Origin: Flavobacterium collinsii
Lineage (GTDB): Bacteria > Bacteroidota > Bacteroidia > Flavobacteriales > Flavobacteriaceae
Length of the DNA: 64,000 nucleotides
Direction of reading: 5' to 3'
Assembly (NCBI RefSeq): GCF_902804485.1
Contig: NZ_CADCST010000102.1
Location: forward strand, 1 to 64,000
Part shown: positions 50,708-60,612 of the stretch, piece by piece
Position numbering within the stretch: position 1 is the first letter of the stretch
Layout of the letters: the number at the start of each line of letters is the position of its first letter
Made by a program: the position numbers and the translations under genes
Notes under the pieces: generated by a model
What the model saw: only the letters and a program-made list of their open reading frames with translations
The model's database searches: none
What the model was told of the DNA's origin: nothing

Positions 50708-51856
50708 CTACTCACTAATGACTCTAATCGTATTTTTAACGTCCTCAGCAATTCTTCTGGCTTCAGACATGTCTTCATTTACAATTGTTACGTGGCCCAT
50801 TTTTCGGAAAGGACGTGTTTCTTTTTTACCGTAAATATGTGGGGTAACGCCGTTCCATCCCAGGATAGTTTCGATGTTTTCATAAACAACATCTCCCGAA
50901 TAACCTTCTGCCCCCACTAAATTAACCATAATTCCGGCAACTTTACTATCGGTATTTCCTAACGGAAGATCCAGAATAGCACGCAAGTGATTTTCGAATT
51001 GTGAGGTGTAGCTGGCTTCAATGGAGTAATGCCCTGAATTGTGCGGACGTGGAGCAACTTCATTTACTAAAACTTCATCGTCGTTAGTTTGAAACATTTC
51101 GACTGCCAAGAGGCCAACATGATTGAACTTTTCCGAAACATTTAAAGCGATAGCTCTGGCTTTTTCGGCTACTTTCTCATCAATTCTGGCTGGACAGATT
51201 ACATATTCAACCTGATTGGCTTCCGGGTGAAACTCCATTTCAACAACCGGATATGTTTTAATTTCTCCTGATGGATTTCGGCATACGATAACCGCTAATT
51301 CGTTTTTAAACGGAATCATCGTTTCAGCAATACATTCTACATTTGGAAGATGGTCTAAGTCAGAAGTCTGACGAATTATTTTTACACCATTTCCGTCGTA
51401 ACCAAATTCAGTGCATTTCCACACGAATGGTAATTTCAGTTCCTGGATTTTAGCTTTTAGACTTTCTAAATTTTCAAATCGCTCAAAGGGTGCTGTTGGG
51501 ATATTGTGATCTGCGTAGAATTGTTTCTGAATCCCTTTGTTTTGAATTCCTTTTAAGGTTTTTGGAGAAGGATAGATTTTTAAACCTTCATTCTCTAACT
51601 GTGTCAGGGCTTCAAGATTGACCAATTCGATTTCAAAAGTCAGAACATCAACTTGCTTTCCAAAATTATAAACTGTTTCATAATCCATTAAATCACCTTG
51701 AAAGAATTTATTGCAGGCAATTTTACTGGGAGCCTCATCACTTGGATCGAGGACATAAGTTTGGATGTCAAATTTTCGGGTGTCGAACAAAAGCATTTTG
51801 CCTAATTGTCCGCCGCCTAATATTCCTAATTTAAAATCAGAAGAAAAATAATTCAT
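50708..51856 (-). CDS. purK: 5-(carboxyamino)imidazole ribonucleotide synthase
   Basis: A 382-residue ATP-grasp enzyme from ATG 51856 (MNYFSSDFKLGILGGGQLGK). The frame is open 231 bp further up, but that part runs through a 27-bp inverted repeat and is not PurK-like. GILGGGQLGKML is the N-terminal motif, FVWKCTEFGYDGNGVKI the ATP-grasp loop, NEVAPRPHNSGHY (~265-277) the C-terminal metal site. It makes N5-CAIR for PurE, encoded next. Confidence 0.95.
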   Translation of the reverse strand: MNYFSSDFKLGILGGGQLGKMLLFDTRKFDIQTYVLDPSDEAPSKIACNKFFQGDLMDYETVYNFGKQVDVLTFEIELVNLEALTQLENEGLKIYPSPKTLKGIQNKGIQKQFYADHNIPTAPFERFENLESLKAKIQELKLPFVWKCTEFGYDGNGVKIIRQTSDLDHLPNVECIAETMIPFKNELAVIVCRNPSGEIKTYPVVEMEFHPEANQVEYVICPARIDEKVAEKARAIALNVSEKFNHVGLLAVEMFQTNDDEVLVNEVAPRPHNSGHYSIEASYTSQFENHLRAILDLPLGNTDSKVAGIMVNLVGAEGYSGDVVYENIETILGWNGVTPHIYGKKETRPFRKMGHVTIVNEDMSEARRIAEDVKNTIRVISE

Positions 51857-51946
51857 TGTAGTTGTGTTTTTGCAAAGATACTTTTTAATCTTTTTTTTGC
51901 CATGAATTTCACGAATTTCATGAGATATAGAATGAGAATATTTTTT

Positions 51947-52031
51947 TGCCACGAATTCCCCGAATTTCCCCGAATCAAAAGTTTTCAGAAGGAGTGCGAA
52001 AAAATCGGGGAAATTCGGGGAATTCGTGGCA
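51947..52031. repeat. 27-bp perfect inverted repeat
   Basis: Arms 51947-51973 (TGCCACGAATTCCCCGAATT...) and 52005-52031 are perfect complements with a 31-nt loop. A shorter related pair (CGCCACGAATT / AATTCGTGGCG) is at 60511-60550. Lies between purK and the HEAT-like gene; could be a REP-like element or terminator. Confidence 0.9.
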
Positions 52032-52133
52032 TATAAAAAACTTTTAATCTGTGGCGAAAAAAATAAACGAAAAGCATGCAATCCCAATGATTTTAAGGAT
52101 TCTCAAAGTTGCAATTGAAATTCTATGACAAGA

Positions 52134-52688
52134 TTATTTTTCTATTTTCTTCAAAACCTCTTTGGCAACGGCTTTGTAGGCTGCCGAATGATCACCATAA
52201 TCTTTATTCAGAATAATTTGCAGCTCAGGATGTATCCAGTCGTAATGATTGCCTAGAACATACAAAGTTCTGATCGAATAGGCTTTTGTAGCCACTTTTA
52301 TATCATTGATGAGCCAGTCAAATGAAGCTTCTATACAATCTTGCAGATTCGTTTCAGAAAGTGAAATGCCGTTTTCTGTTTTTTTATAATGCTCTTTTAC
52401 AAGTAACTGAATCACCTTTGCAATAGGACGAATAGCACTTTCGTCTTTTAAAATCTTAAGATTGGAACAGAAAAAATCAAGATGAGGCTGCAGCCAGATC
52501 AATTCTTCGTAAGAAACAAATTCCAGAATCCAACAGGCTTTGTGATTGTTTTTGTCTGACGGAGAAAAACAAATCGTAACAAGTTCTTTAAATAACGAGT
52601 GGTTTTCTAAAACCTCTTTAGCAACATTAAGACGATTTTCTCTATAAGCTTTTACGTAATCTAATTTTGTTTGTAATTCAGAAGACAT
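52134..52688 (-). CDS. HEAT-like helical-repeat protein, function unknown
   Basis: A 184-residue all-helical protein with repeated motifs such as HKACWILEFVSYEELIWLQP and ATKAYSIRTLYVLGNHYDW, suggesting HEAT/ARM-type helices. No enzyme motif is visible. Probably a scaffold-type cytoplasmic protein; common in Flavobacteriaceae as an uncharacterised ORF. Single gene. Confidence 0.7.
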   Translation of the reverse strand: MSSELQTKLDYVKAYRENRLNVAKEVLENHSLFKELVTICFSPSDKNNHKACWILEFVSYEELIWLQPHLDFFCSNLKILKDESAIRPIAKVIQLLVKEHYKKTENGISLSETNLQDCIEASFDWLINDIKVATKAYSIRTLYVLGNHYDWIHPELQIILNKDYGDHSAAYKAVAKEVLKKIEK

Positions 52689-52786
52689 TTTGATGGGTTT
52701 AATACAGGTCTAAAATAAGTAATTTAATGTAATAGTTTTGTAATAATTTATAGGAAGCCCTAAAGAGAATAGCGAGACAAAGAGAA

Positions 52787-52812
52787 TTTCCAGACCATAA
52801 CCAGTCTGGAAA
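52787..52812 (-). terminator. Terminator-like hairpin
   Basis: TTTCCAGAC cataacca GTCTGGAAA, 39 bp after the dehydrogenase stop on the - strand. No long T run. Confidence 0.5.
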
Positions 52813-52850
52813 TAGAGTTGCATTATTTAGGGAAACCTTAAATTTTGAAT

Positions 52851-54125
52851 TTATTTTTTATAGCTAACTTTCCAAATCGTATTCCCACTGTCATCATTGA
52901 CTAAAAGAGATCCGTCTTGCATTACTGTTACAGCAACCGGGCGGCCATAAACTTCTGCTTTGTCAGCATTCGCGATAAAACCGGTTAAAAAATCTTCGGG
53001 TTTTCCTGAAGGCTTTCCATTGGAAAAAGGAATAAATGCAACTTTATATCCGGAAATTTTGGCACGATTCCATGACCCGTGCTGTCCCACAAAAGCTCCG
53101 TTTTTGTATTTTTCAGGAAAAGTACTTTTAGTATAAAAAGCCAATCCTAAAGAAGCAGTATGAGCACCAACAGGAACATCGGGTACAATAGCTTTAGCGA
53201 CCAAATCTTTGCGTTCTCCTTTCATTCGAGGGTCAGGAATGTTTCCATAGTAGGAGTAAGGCCAGCCATAAAAACCACCTCTTTTTACAGAGGTGATGTA
53301 ATCAGGAACTAAGTCGTCGCCCAATTCATCACGTTCATTAACTGCTGTCCAAAGTTCTTTGTTTACAGGATTCCAATCCATTCCAACAGGGTTTCTGATT
53401 CCCGATGCGTAAATCTTCTCACCAGTTCCGTCAGGATTAATTTCTAAAATGGCGGCACGACGCACTTCTTTATCCATTCCGTTTTCACCTACGTTACTTC
53501 CGGAACCAACCGATACATAGATTTTTGTTTCTTCAGGATTTGAAATAATATTTCGGGTCCAGTGATTGTTATAACCTCCAGCCGGAAGTTCAAGGATTTT
53601 TGTCCCTGGGGTTTCTAATTTTAAAGGATTGTTTTTATAAGGATAACGGTATAGGCCATCTGTGTTGGCAACATAAAAAAAGTCTTTGAGAATTAACATT
53701 CCAAAGGGTCTGTTGAGGTCTTTTAGAAAAACTTCCCGAGTCTCGAATTTTCCGTCTTTATCTTTATCCCGAAGAATTATAATTTGATTTTTGCTCGTTC
53801 TGGTTCCGCTCTCGACTACAAAAATATCATTGTTTGGAGCGATATAAGTCCAGCGAGGATTTTCAAAACCGTCGGCAAACTTTGTAACGGTAAAGCCTTC
53901 AGGTGCTTTTGGTGTTTGTCCTTCCGGCCATTTAAGTACCTTACTGCTGTTTGTTTTCGATTCGGTTGCATAGGGCGGTGGTAAAACGAGATCCCCAATA
54001 GCGGTTTTTACAATAGTTGGAGGCTGTGAGGATAAAGCATCTTTCTTTTCTTTTTTTACCTGCCCGTTGCAGGCTGTTAAGGAGGTTAACAGTAAAAGCG
54101 AAAGGAATTGCGTGGTAATTTTCAT
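52851..54125 (-). CDS. PQQ-type glucose/sorbosone dehydrogenase-like lipoprotein
   Basis: A 424-residue protein with a lipoprotein signal (LLLLTSLTACNGQ, Cys19). The rest is a soluble-glucose-dehydrogenase/sorbosone-dehydrogenase beta propeller: FENPRWTYIAPNNDIFVVESG (~89-109), GMDWNPVNKELWTAVNERDELGDDLVPDYIT, HGSWNRAKISGYKVAFIPF. Predicted to oxidise a sugar at the cell surface or periplasm; PQQ binding is assumed from the family, not shown. Confidence 0.87.
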   Translation of the reverse strand: MKITTQFLSLLLLTSLTACNGQVKKEKKDALSSQPPTIVKTAIGDLVLPPPYATESKTNSSKVLKWPEGQTPKAPEGFTVTKFADGFENPRWTYIAPNNDIFVVESGTRTSKNQIIILRDKDKDGKFETREVFLKDLNRPFGMLILKDFFYVANTDGLYRYPYKNNPLKLETPGTKILELPAGGYNNHWTRNIISNPEETKIYVSVGSGSNVGENGMDKEVRRAAILEINPDGTGEKIYASGIRNPVGMDWNPVNKELWTAVNERDELGDDLVPDYITSVKRGGFYGWPYSYYGNIPDPRMKGERKDLVAKAIVPDVPVGAHTASLGLAFYTKSTFPEKYKNGAFVGQHGSWNRAKISGYKVAFIPFSNGKPSGKPEDFLTGFIANADKAEVYGRPVAVTVMQDGSLLVNDDSGNTIWKVSYKK

Positions 54126-54277
54126 GGTGGTTTGGGGTTAAGGTTTTAAAATCCAGTAATTTAATAAAATAAGGTCTTTTTTAAAGAAAAGATTTCTAAA
54201 TATTAAGTGATATTTAACATTCTTAAAAAAATATGTGTGCAGTATATTTTGATACTTACAGTTTGGTTGTAATTCTG

Positions 54278-54285
54278 TATCTTTG
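54278..54285 (+). promoter_or_regulatory. Candidate -7 box of hpt
   Basis: TATCTTTG fits TAnnTTTG exactly, 25 bp before the ATG. An upstream TTTG at 54262-54265 is close to but shorter than the usual spacing. Confidence 0.4.
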
Positions 54286-54310
54286 CGCATTATTTTAAAT
54301 GTAAAAAATA

Positions 54311-54841
54311 ATGATACAACTTCACGATAAACAATTTGTTCCGTTTATTTCGGCCAAAGAAATTGATTTTGCTTTAACTAAAATAGTGGCACAGGTAGAA
54401 GATGATTTTGGAGACGATACCCCAATTTTTATTGGTGTTTTAAATGGAGCATTTATGGTCGTTGCCGATTTTCTAAAAAAATATAAAAGTCTTTGCGAGG
54501 TTTCATTTATCAAAATGGCATCTTACGAAGGAATTGAAAGTACCAATACGGTAAAAGAATTAATTGGTATCAATCAGGATTTGTCGGGTAGAACCGTTAT
54601 TCTTATTGAAGATATTATTGATACTGGAAATACAATCGAAGAATTAAAACAATTGTTTAAACAGCAAAATGTAAAGCATTTTAAAATTGCGACTTTGTTT
54701 TTCAAACCGGAAGCTTATAAAAAAGACATCAAAATAGATTATATCGGAATCAGAATTCCAAATAAATTCATTGTAGGTTACGGATTGGACTACGATGGTT
54801 TAGGAAGAAATTTGCCTGAGGTTTATAAATTGGCAGAATAA
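54311..54841 (+). CDS. hpt: Hypoxanthine phosphoribosyltransferase
   Basis: A 176-residue purine salvage enzyme using PRPP. VILIEDIIDTGNTIEEL (~96-112) is the PRPP-binding loop. FIGVLNGAFMVVADF (~40-54) and FKPEAYK complete the pattern. It is followed after 74 bp by adk, on the same strand. C-terminal GYGLDYDGLGRNLPEVYKL is typical. Confidence 0.95.
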   Translation: MIQLHDKQFVPFISAKEIDFALTKIVAQVEDDFGDDTPIFIGVLNGAFMVVADFLKKYKSLCEVSFIKMASYEGIESTNTVKELIGINQDLSGRTVILIEDIIDTGNTIEELKQLFKQQNVKHFKIATLFFKPEAYKKDIKIDYIGIRIPNKFIVGYGLDYDGLGRNLPEVYKLAE

Positions 54842-54915
54842 ATTTAAACACACACAACTATATATTCATTTAAAACTTCTTATTAAAAATAGAAGTCACA
54901 ACACTCACTCATATT

Positions 54916-55488
54916 ATGATTAACATTGTTTTATTTGGAAAGCCGGGAGCAGGAAAAGGAACTCAGGCAGAATTTTTAAAAGAAAAGTACAAATTAACGC
55001 ACCTTTCAACAGGAGATATTTTTCGTTTTAATTTAAAAAATGATACAGATTTAGGTAAAAAAGCGAGGGTTTTTATGGATAATGGAGAATTAGTTCCTTG
55101 CGAAGTTACTACTGCAATGTTAATTGATGAGGTAAAAAAACATCCTGATACAGCGGGATTTTTGTTCGATGGTTATCCTAGAACTTTAGAACAGGCAGAA
55201 GCTTTGGATAAATTTTTACCAACAATTGGATCAAGTGTTACAGCAACTATTGCATTAGAAGCAGATGATGAAATTCTGGTAGCCCGTTTATTAGAAAGAG
55301 GAAAAACAAGTGGAAGAGTTGATGATCAGGACGAAGAGAAAATTCGTGTAAGATACCAGGAGTATAATGAAAAAACAGCTCCACTAATTGGATATTATAA
55401 AGAACAAAATAAGTTTCATGCCGTAAATGGTATTGGAACTATCGAGGAAATTACAGAGCGATTAACGTCAGTTATAGATAATTTGTAG
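54916..55488 (+). CDS. adk: Adenylate kinase
   Basis: A 190-residue short-type adenylate kinase, AMP + ATP to 2 ADP. IVLFGKPGAGKGTQAEFL (~4-21) is the P-loop. LSTGDIFRFN (~34-43), FDGYPRTLEQAE (~86-97; the Arg) and the LID-bordering RGKTSGRVDDQDEE. No zinc finger in the LID, as in other short Adk. Same strand as hpt, so linked purine metabolism. Confidence 0.96.
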   Translation: MINIVLFGKPGAGKGTQAEFLKEKYKLTHLSTGDIFRFNLKNDTDLGKKARVFMDNGELVPCEVTTAMLIDEVKKHPDTAGFLFDGYPRTLEQAEALDKFLPTIGSSVTATIALEADDEILVARLLERGKTSGRVDDQDEEKIRVRYQEYNEKTAPLIGYYKEQNKFHAVNGIGTIEEITERLTSVIDNL

Positions 55489-55701
55489 AAGCTTTTTCCA
55501 GCTGCCGTTTCATCCCGATTGCTATCGGGATTTCAAAAGAACTATTTTTCTTATCATAGAACAAGCTTCCAAGGGTTGCTGTTTTCTGGCAAGAAAAATT
55601 AGTTTTTTTTAAGACAAGGCTCTTTTGAGAGGTCTGAGACGCAATATTTAAGATTACAGATTATGTTGATGAGGACGATTATATAACGAATAAACCAAAA
55701 A

Positions 55702-56976
55702 TTGGAAATACTAATAATATTTTTTCTAATACTATTGAATGGTGTTTTCTCCATGTCAGAAATTGCATTGATTTCGGCCCGGAAAAACAGACTTGAAACT
55801 GCCGCAAAAAAAGGAAATAATAGTGCTAAGATAGCACTCGATTTGGCCAATTCTCCGAATAAGTTTTTATCAACCGTGCAAATCGGAATCACTTTAATCG
55901 GTATTTTGACCGGTATTTATAGTGGCGATAAAATAACAATGGATGTTGAGGTTTTTGTTAGCGGATTTGAGTTTTTAAAACCCTATGCGCATTCAGTTGC
56001 AGTGGGAATTGTTGTCGTAGTTTTGACATTTTTCTCTTTGGTTTTAGGAGAATTATTGCCAAAGCGAATTGGTTTAAATTATCCGGAGGCGATTGCAAAA
56101 ATGGTAGCGCTGCCAATGAAGACCATTTCGATAATTACGGCACCATTTATTTGGCTGCTTACTTCTTCGACTGATTTTTTATTGAATGTTTTTCAAATTA
56201 AGCCAACCGCTGACGGTAAGGTAACGGAAGAAGAGATTAAAGCCATTATCAAAGAAGGAACTGAGGGTGGAGAAGTGCAGGAAATTGAACAGGACATTGT
56301 AGAACGTGTTTTTCATATTGGGGATCGAAAAGTAAACTCACTGATGACACACCGTAAATCGGTAGATATGCTGCCTTTCAATGCAGATAAAACAAAGATC
56401 AAGGAATTGGTTTTGCAGGATTTGCATACCGTTTATCCGGTCTATAGAGACAACTACGATGATATCGTGGGGGTTGTAAGTTTAAAGAATATATTTGCAA
56501 ATATCGAAAGCGAACATTTTGAGTTGGCAGGAATTATGATAGATGCACCTTATTTAATGGAACAGACAACAGCATACAAAGCATTGGAGAATTTCAAAAA
56601 AACGGGAATTCATTATGCTTTAGTTTCTGATGAATATGGTGTTTTTCAAGGGATTATTACTTTGAATGACATTTTGGAAGCTTTAGTAGGAGATGCATCT
56701 GATTTTTATAAAGACGAATTTCAATTAATTGAAAGAGAAGACGGTTCATGGTTGGTTGACGGACATTATTCGTTACATGACTTCTTAACCTATTTTGAGT
56801 TAGACGAATTAACAAACGATTACGAAGTAAATACCGTAAGCGGAATGATTATGACAGAGCTTTCGCATATTCCAAAAGAAGGAGAAAAATTAATCTGGCA
56901 AAAATTTGTGCTGGAAGTAATTGATATGGATGGCGTAAAGATTGATAAAGTGCTGGTAAAAGCGCTTAAAGAATAA
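55702..56976 (+). CDS. CNNM/CBS-pair transporter-like membrane protein (HlyC/CorC family)
   Basis: A 424-residue protein with TTG start at 55702 (MEILIIFFLILLNGVFSMSE); no earlier ATG is seen in frame. Membrane DUF21/CNNM domain ~1-195 with ARKNRLETAAKKGNNSAK. CBS pair ~205-330 (DMLPFNADKTKIKELVLQDLHTVYPVYRDNYDDIVGVVSLKNIF seen by parts). HlyC/CorC transporter-associated domain ~345-424. Related proteins export magnesium or cobalt; exact ion unknown. Confidence 0.88.
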   Translation: MEILIIFFLILLNGVFSMSEIALISARKNRLETAAKKGNNSAKIALDLANSPNKFLSTVQIGITLIGILTGIYSGDKITMDVEVFVSGFEFLKPYAHSVAVGIVVVVLTFFSLVLGELLPKRIGLNYPEAIAKMVALPMKTISIITAPFIWLLTSSTDFLLNVFQIKPTADGKVTEEEIKAIIKEGTEGGEVQEIEQDIVERVFHIGDRKVNSLMTHRKSVDMLPFNADKTKIKELVLQDLHTVYPVYRDNYDDIVGVVSLKNIFANIESEHFELAGIMIDAPYLMEQTTAYKALENFKKTGIHYALVSDEYGVFQGIITLNDILEALVGDASDFYKDEFQLIEREDGSWLVDGHYSLHDFLTYFELDELTNDYEVNTVSGMIMTELSHIPKEGEKLIWQKFVLEVIDMDGVKIDKVLVKALKE

Positions 56977-57119
56977 AAAAAATAGTTTTCAGTCTCAGTT
57001 TTCAGTCTCAGTTTGGTACTGGAAAATGCGACTGCAACGGAAAGATAAATAAAATAGAATTTAGAAATAGAAGCTAGAGAAATCTAAAATCTAAAATCTA
57101 AAATCTGAAATTCAGAAAA

Positions 57120-58121
57120 ATGACAGAAGGAAATTTTGTAGATTATGTTAAGATTTATGTTTCGTCCGGTAAGGGAGGAAAAGGATCTACGCATTTACAT
57201 AGAGAGAAATTTATTGAAAAAGGAGGCCCGGACGGAGGAGATGGTGGTCGCGGAGGGCATGTGTATTTAGTGGGAAATAAAGGACTTTGGACGTTATTTC
57301 ATCTAAAGTTTGCACGACATATTAAAGCAGGTCACGGTGGAGACGGTGGAGGAGATCGCAGTACTGGTGCTGATGGAGATGATAAATTTATTGAAGTGCC
57401 TTTAGGAACCGTTGTAAAAGACAAAGAAACCGGAGAAACTTTATTCGAAATTACCGAAGACGGTGAAAAGAGAATTCTATCAAAAGGAGGAAAAGGAGGT
57501 TTAGGAAACTGGCACTTTAGAAGTTCAACCAATCAGACACCGCGTTATGCTCAGCCAGGTTTGCCGGGTGTAGAGATGGATGTAATTTTGGAGCTTAAAG
57601 TATTGGCAGATGTTGGTTTAGTAGGTTTTCCAAATGCCGGAAAATCGACTTTACTGTCTGTTTTGACTTCAGCGAAACCAAAAATTGCCGACTATCCTTT
57701 TACAACCTTAAAACCAAACTTAGGAATCGTTGCATACAGAGATTATCAATCGTTTGTAATTGCAGACATTCCTGGAATTATTGAAGGTGCTGCTGAAGGA
57801 AAAGGATTAGGTCATTACTTTTTGCGTCATATCGAGCGTAACTCAACATTATTGTTTTTAGTTCCGGTTGATACACCGGATATTAAAGCAGAGTACGATA
57901 TTTTGGTAAACGAATTAACCAAGTACAATCCTGAAATGTTAGACAAAGAACGTCTTTTAGTAATCTCGAAATGTGATATGCTGGATGACGAACTTAAAGC
58001 CGAATTGAAAACGGAATTAGATGTCGCTTTCAAGGATATTCCATACATGTTTATCTCATCTGTGGCCCAACAAGGGTTAACGGATTTAAAAGATAAGCTT
58101 TGGAAGATGCTTAATGACTAA
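57120..58121 (+). CDS. obgE: GTPase Obg
   Basis: A 333-residue GTPase in ribosome assembly and stress response. Glycine-rich Obg domain (1-158) with [17 protein letters not shown] and [17 protein letters not shown] domain: [15 protein letters not shown] (G1, ~167-181), [12 protein letters not shown] (G2), [10 protein letters not shown] (G3), SKCDM (G4, ~281-285) and the Ser G5 motif. The C-terminal OCT extension is absent, as in many Bacteroidota. Confidence 0.97.
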   Translation: MTEGNFVDYVKIYVSSGKGGKGSTHLHREKFIEKGGPDGGDGGRGGHVYLVGNKGLWTLFHLKFARHIKAGHGGDGGGDRSTGADGDDKFIEVPLGTVVKDKETGETLFEITEDGEKRILSKGGKGGLGNWHFRSSTNQTPRYAQPGLPGVEMDVILELKVLADVGLVGFPNAGKSTLLSVLTSAKPKIADYPFTTLKPNLGIVAYRDYQSFVIADIPGIIEGAAEGKGLGHYFLRHIERNSTLLFLVPVDTPDIKAEYDILVNELTKYNPEMLDKERLLVISKCDMLDDELKAELKTELDVAFKDIPYMFISSVAQQGLTDLKDKLWKMLND

Positions 58122-58139
58122 AAAAAATACAATTTGTAA

Positions 58140-58174
58140 AAAAGGTGTTCTGAAAAACAGAGCACCTTTTTTGT
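58140..58174 (+). terminator. Terminator of obgE
   Basis: AAAGGTGTTCTG aaaaa CAGAGCACCTTTTTT, about 20 bp after the stop. Confidence 0.9.
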
Positions 58175-58296
58175 TTTATATAATGTTAAATTCGTAATGA
58201 AATGCTAAAAATTTGCTGAGATATTTAATTTCAGGATGGACTGCAATAATATAATTATGAAAATGAGTTATATTCGCGTCACTTAAACAAAATAAC

Positions 58297-60441
58297 ATGA
58301 AAAAAATAGTTTTATTCTTGACCATGTGTCTGATGGCTTTTCCTGTAAGGGCTGACGAAGGAATGTGGTTTTTGATGTTTATCGAAAGATTGAACCATAG
58401 AGATATGGAAAAAATGGGCTTGCAATTGACAGCCGAAGAAATTTACAGTATCAACAATCATAGTTTAAAAGATGCTATTGTACAATTTAACGGAGGTTGT
58501 ACTGCAGAAATCGTTTCTAAAGAGGGATTGGTTTTAACAAATCACCACTGTGGTTACAATGCAATTGCAGAACTTTCTTCAGCAGAACAAAATTATTTGA
58601 AAGACGGTTTTTGGGCAAAACAAAGAAGTGCCGAAATGAAACCGAAATCACTATACGTGCGTTTCTTTGTACGTATGGACGATGTTTCTAAAAGAATTTT
58701 ATCAAAAGTAAACGATAAAATGACTGAGACTGAAAGAAACAAAGCGATTCAGCAAGAAATTGCTTTGATCGAAAAGGAAAATAACGAAGGCGGAAAATAT
58801 ACCGTTTCTGTTCGTCCTTTCTTTCAGGGAAATGAATATTACTATTTCGTTTACCAGGATTATACAGACGTTCGTTTAGTAGGAACGCCACCTGAAAGTG
58901 TTGGTAAATTTGGAGGAGATACTGACAACTGGGAATGGCCTCGTCAAACAGGTGATTTCTCTATGTTCAGAGTTTATGCAGATAAAGACGGAAATCCGGC
59001 AGCTTACTCTAAAGATAATGTGCCTTTGAAACCTAAACATTACTTACCTGTAAGTATTAAAGGGGTTAAAGAAAATGATTTTGCAATGATTTTAGGATAT
59101 CCTGGAAGAACAAACCGTTGGATGCCAGCTGGAGGAATTGAGCAAAATGTTAAGTTTGCTTACCCTGCATGGGTTGAAGGTGCTAAAACCGGAATGGATC
59201 AAATGAAAAAGTATATGGACAAAGATGCAACAGTTCGTTTGCAATATGCGTCTAAATATGCTTCTACAGCAAACTACTGGAAAAACCGTCAGGGTATGAT
59301 CGATGCTTTAACAAAAGCGGGGACAGCAGAGATTAAAGCGGCACAGGAAGATAAATTCTATGAGTGGGCTACTAAACCGGCTAACAAAGAAAAGTACGAG
59401 AATGTAATTCCAACAATTAATGATTATTACAGAGCTACGAATCTAAAAGCAATCCACGATAATTACTTAACACAGCTTTTGCGTACCTCAAATTATGCTG
59501 GTGGGCCGGCTAATTTAGGAAATGCACTGATCGCCTACTACAACGAAAACGACGCTAAAAAAGCAGAAATGTTGCCAAAGATCAACGCATTAATCGAAAG
59601 TATTTATGGTGAATTTTATGCACCTCTTGAAAAAGATGTCTTAACGGCACAGTTGAATTTATATGCTTCCAAAGCTGCTGAATATGGTTTAGCGACACAG
59701 ATTGCTAAAATGAAGTCAGAAAACAATGGTGATTTTACTGCTGATGTAGCAAAAGCAACTGAAATTAGTTATTTTACTTCTAAAGAAAAAGTATTGGCAT
59801 TTATGGCTAATCCTAAACCATTAGCGATTGTACACGATCCTTTGTATATTATTTCTAACGACTTAATGACAAAATTCCGTTCTAAAACAGACGATCAGTT
59901 GAAAGCCGATGATGGTTTTGCAAGCGCATACCGCAAATTGGTGGAAGGTTTAAGAGAATCTAAATTGAATGCAATTCAATATCCGGATGCTAACTCTACG
60001 TTGAGATTAACTTACGGAAAAGTAAGAGCGTTACCTGCTGATCCACGTAACGATGCTAAAATAAATAATTATACTACCATGGAAAGTATGGTGAAAAAGT
60101 ATAAAGCAGGAGATCAGGAATTTGATTTGCCAAAACGTTTATTAGAATTAAACAAAGCAAAAGACTTTGGGCAGTATGCTGATAAAGCAGGTTATATGCC
60201 GGTAAACTTCTTAACAGATAACGATATTACAGGTGGAAACTCAGGTTCTCCGGTATTAAACGGAAAAGGAGAATTAATTGGAGTTGCTTTTGACGGAAAC
60301 ATCGAAGCCATGGCTGGAGATGTTATTTTTGATTCTAAATTACAAAGAACAATTAACGTAGATATTCGTTACGTACTTTGGATTATTGACAAATACGCCG
60401 GAGCTAAAAACATTATCGACGAAATGACGATTATTAAATAA
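58297..60441 (+). CDS. S46 family dipeptidyl peptidase (DPP7/DPP11-like)
   Basis: A 714-residue exported serine peptidase, signal peptide ~1-19. Catalytic His84 in LTNHHCGYNAI and Ser651 in GGNSGSPVLNGKGELIG; conserved DTDNWEWPRQTGDFSMFRVY in the middle. Cuts dipeptides from peptide N-termini in the periplasm. The S1 pocket residue separating DPP7 from DPP11 cannot be assigned here without alignment. Terminator at 60464. Confidence 0.95.
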   Translation: MKKIVLFLTMCLMAFPVRADEGMWFLMFIERLNHRDMEKMGLQLTAEEIYSINNHSLKDAIVQFNGGCTAEIVSKEGLVLTNHHCGYNAIAELSSAEQNYLKDGFWAKQRSAEMKPKSLYVRFFVRMDDVSKRILSKVNDKMTETERNKAIQQEIALIEKENNEGGKYTVSVRPFFQGNEYYYFVYQDYTDVRLVGTPPESVGKFGGDTDNWEWPRQTGDFSMFRVYADKDGNPAAYSKDNVPLKPKHYLPVSIKGVKENDFAMILGYPGRTNRWMPAGGIEQNVKFAYPAWVEGAKTGMDQMKKYMDKDATVRLQYASKYASTANYWKNRQGMIDALTKAGTAEIKAAQEDKFYEWATKPANKEKYENVIPTINDYYRATNLKAIHDNYLTQLLRTSNYAGGPANLGNALIAYYNENDAKKAEMLPKINALIESIYGEFYAPLEKDVLTAQLNLYASKAAEYGLATQIAKMKSENNGDFTADVAKATEISYFTSKEKVLAFMANPKPLAIVHDPLYIISNDLMTKFRSKTDDQLKADDGFASAYRKLVEGLRESKLNAIQYPDANSTLRLTYGKVRALPADPRNDAKINNYTTMESMVKKYKAGDQEFDLPKRLLELNKAKDFGQYADKAGYMPVNFLTDNDITGGNSGSPVLNGKGELIGVAFDGNIEAMAGDVIFDSKLQRTINVDIRYVLWIIDKYAGAKNIIDEMTIIK

Positions 60442-60463
60442 TTCTGGTTTCTAAATAAAAATC

Positions 60464-60499
60464 AAAACCGACAGATTTCAAGAATCTGTCGGTTTTTTT
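60464..60499 (+). terminator. Terminator of the S46 peptidase
   Basis: AAAACCGACAGATTtcaagAATCTGTCGGTTTTTTT, 22 bp after the stop. Confidence 0.92.
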
Positions 60500-60510
60500 G
60501 TGCTTTTTTT

Positions 60511-60550
60511 CGCCACGAATTCACGGATTAATTAAATAAAATTCGTGGCG
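60511..60550. repeat. Short inverted repeat
   Basis: CGCCACGAATT (60511-60521) / AATTCGTGGCG (60540-60550). Related to the long inverted repeat at 51947-52031. Confidence 0.7.
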
Positions 60551-60612
60551 GAAATTCTTTGCAACATTCTTTTGAAATTTGGGATTTTATTTTTTGGAAT
60601 TTATTCAGGTTG

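Noticed and set aside
51857-52087. 77-residue N-terminal extension of PurK
   Set aside because: It translates the long inverted repeat and is not PurK-like; the Rossmann motif begins a few residues after ATG 51856.
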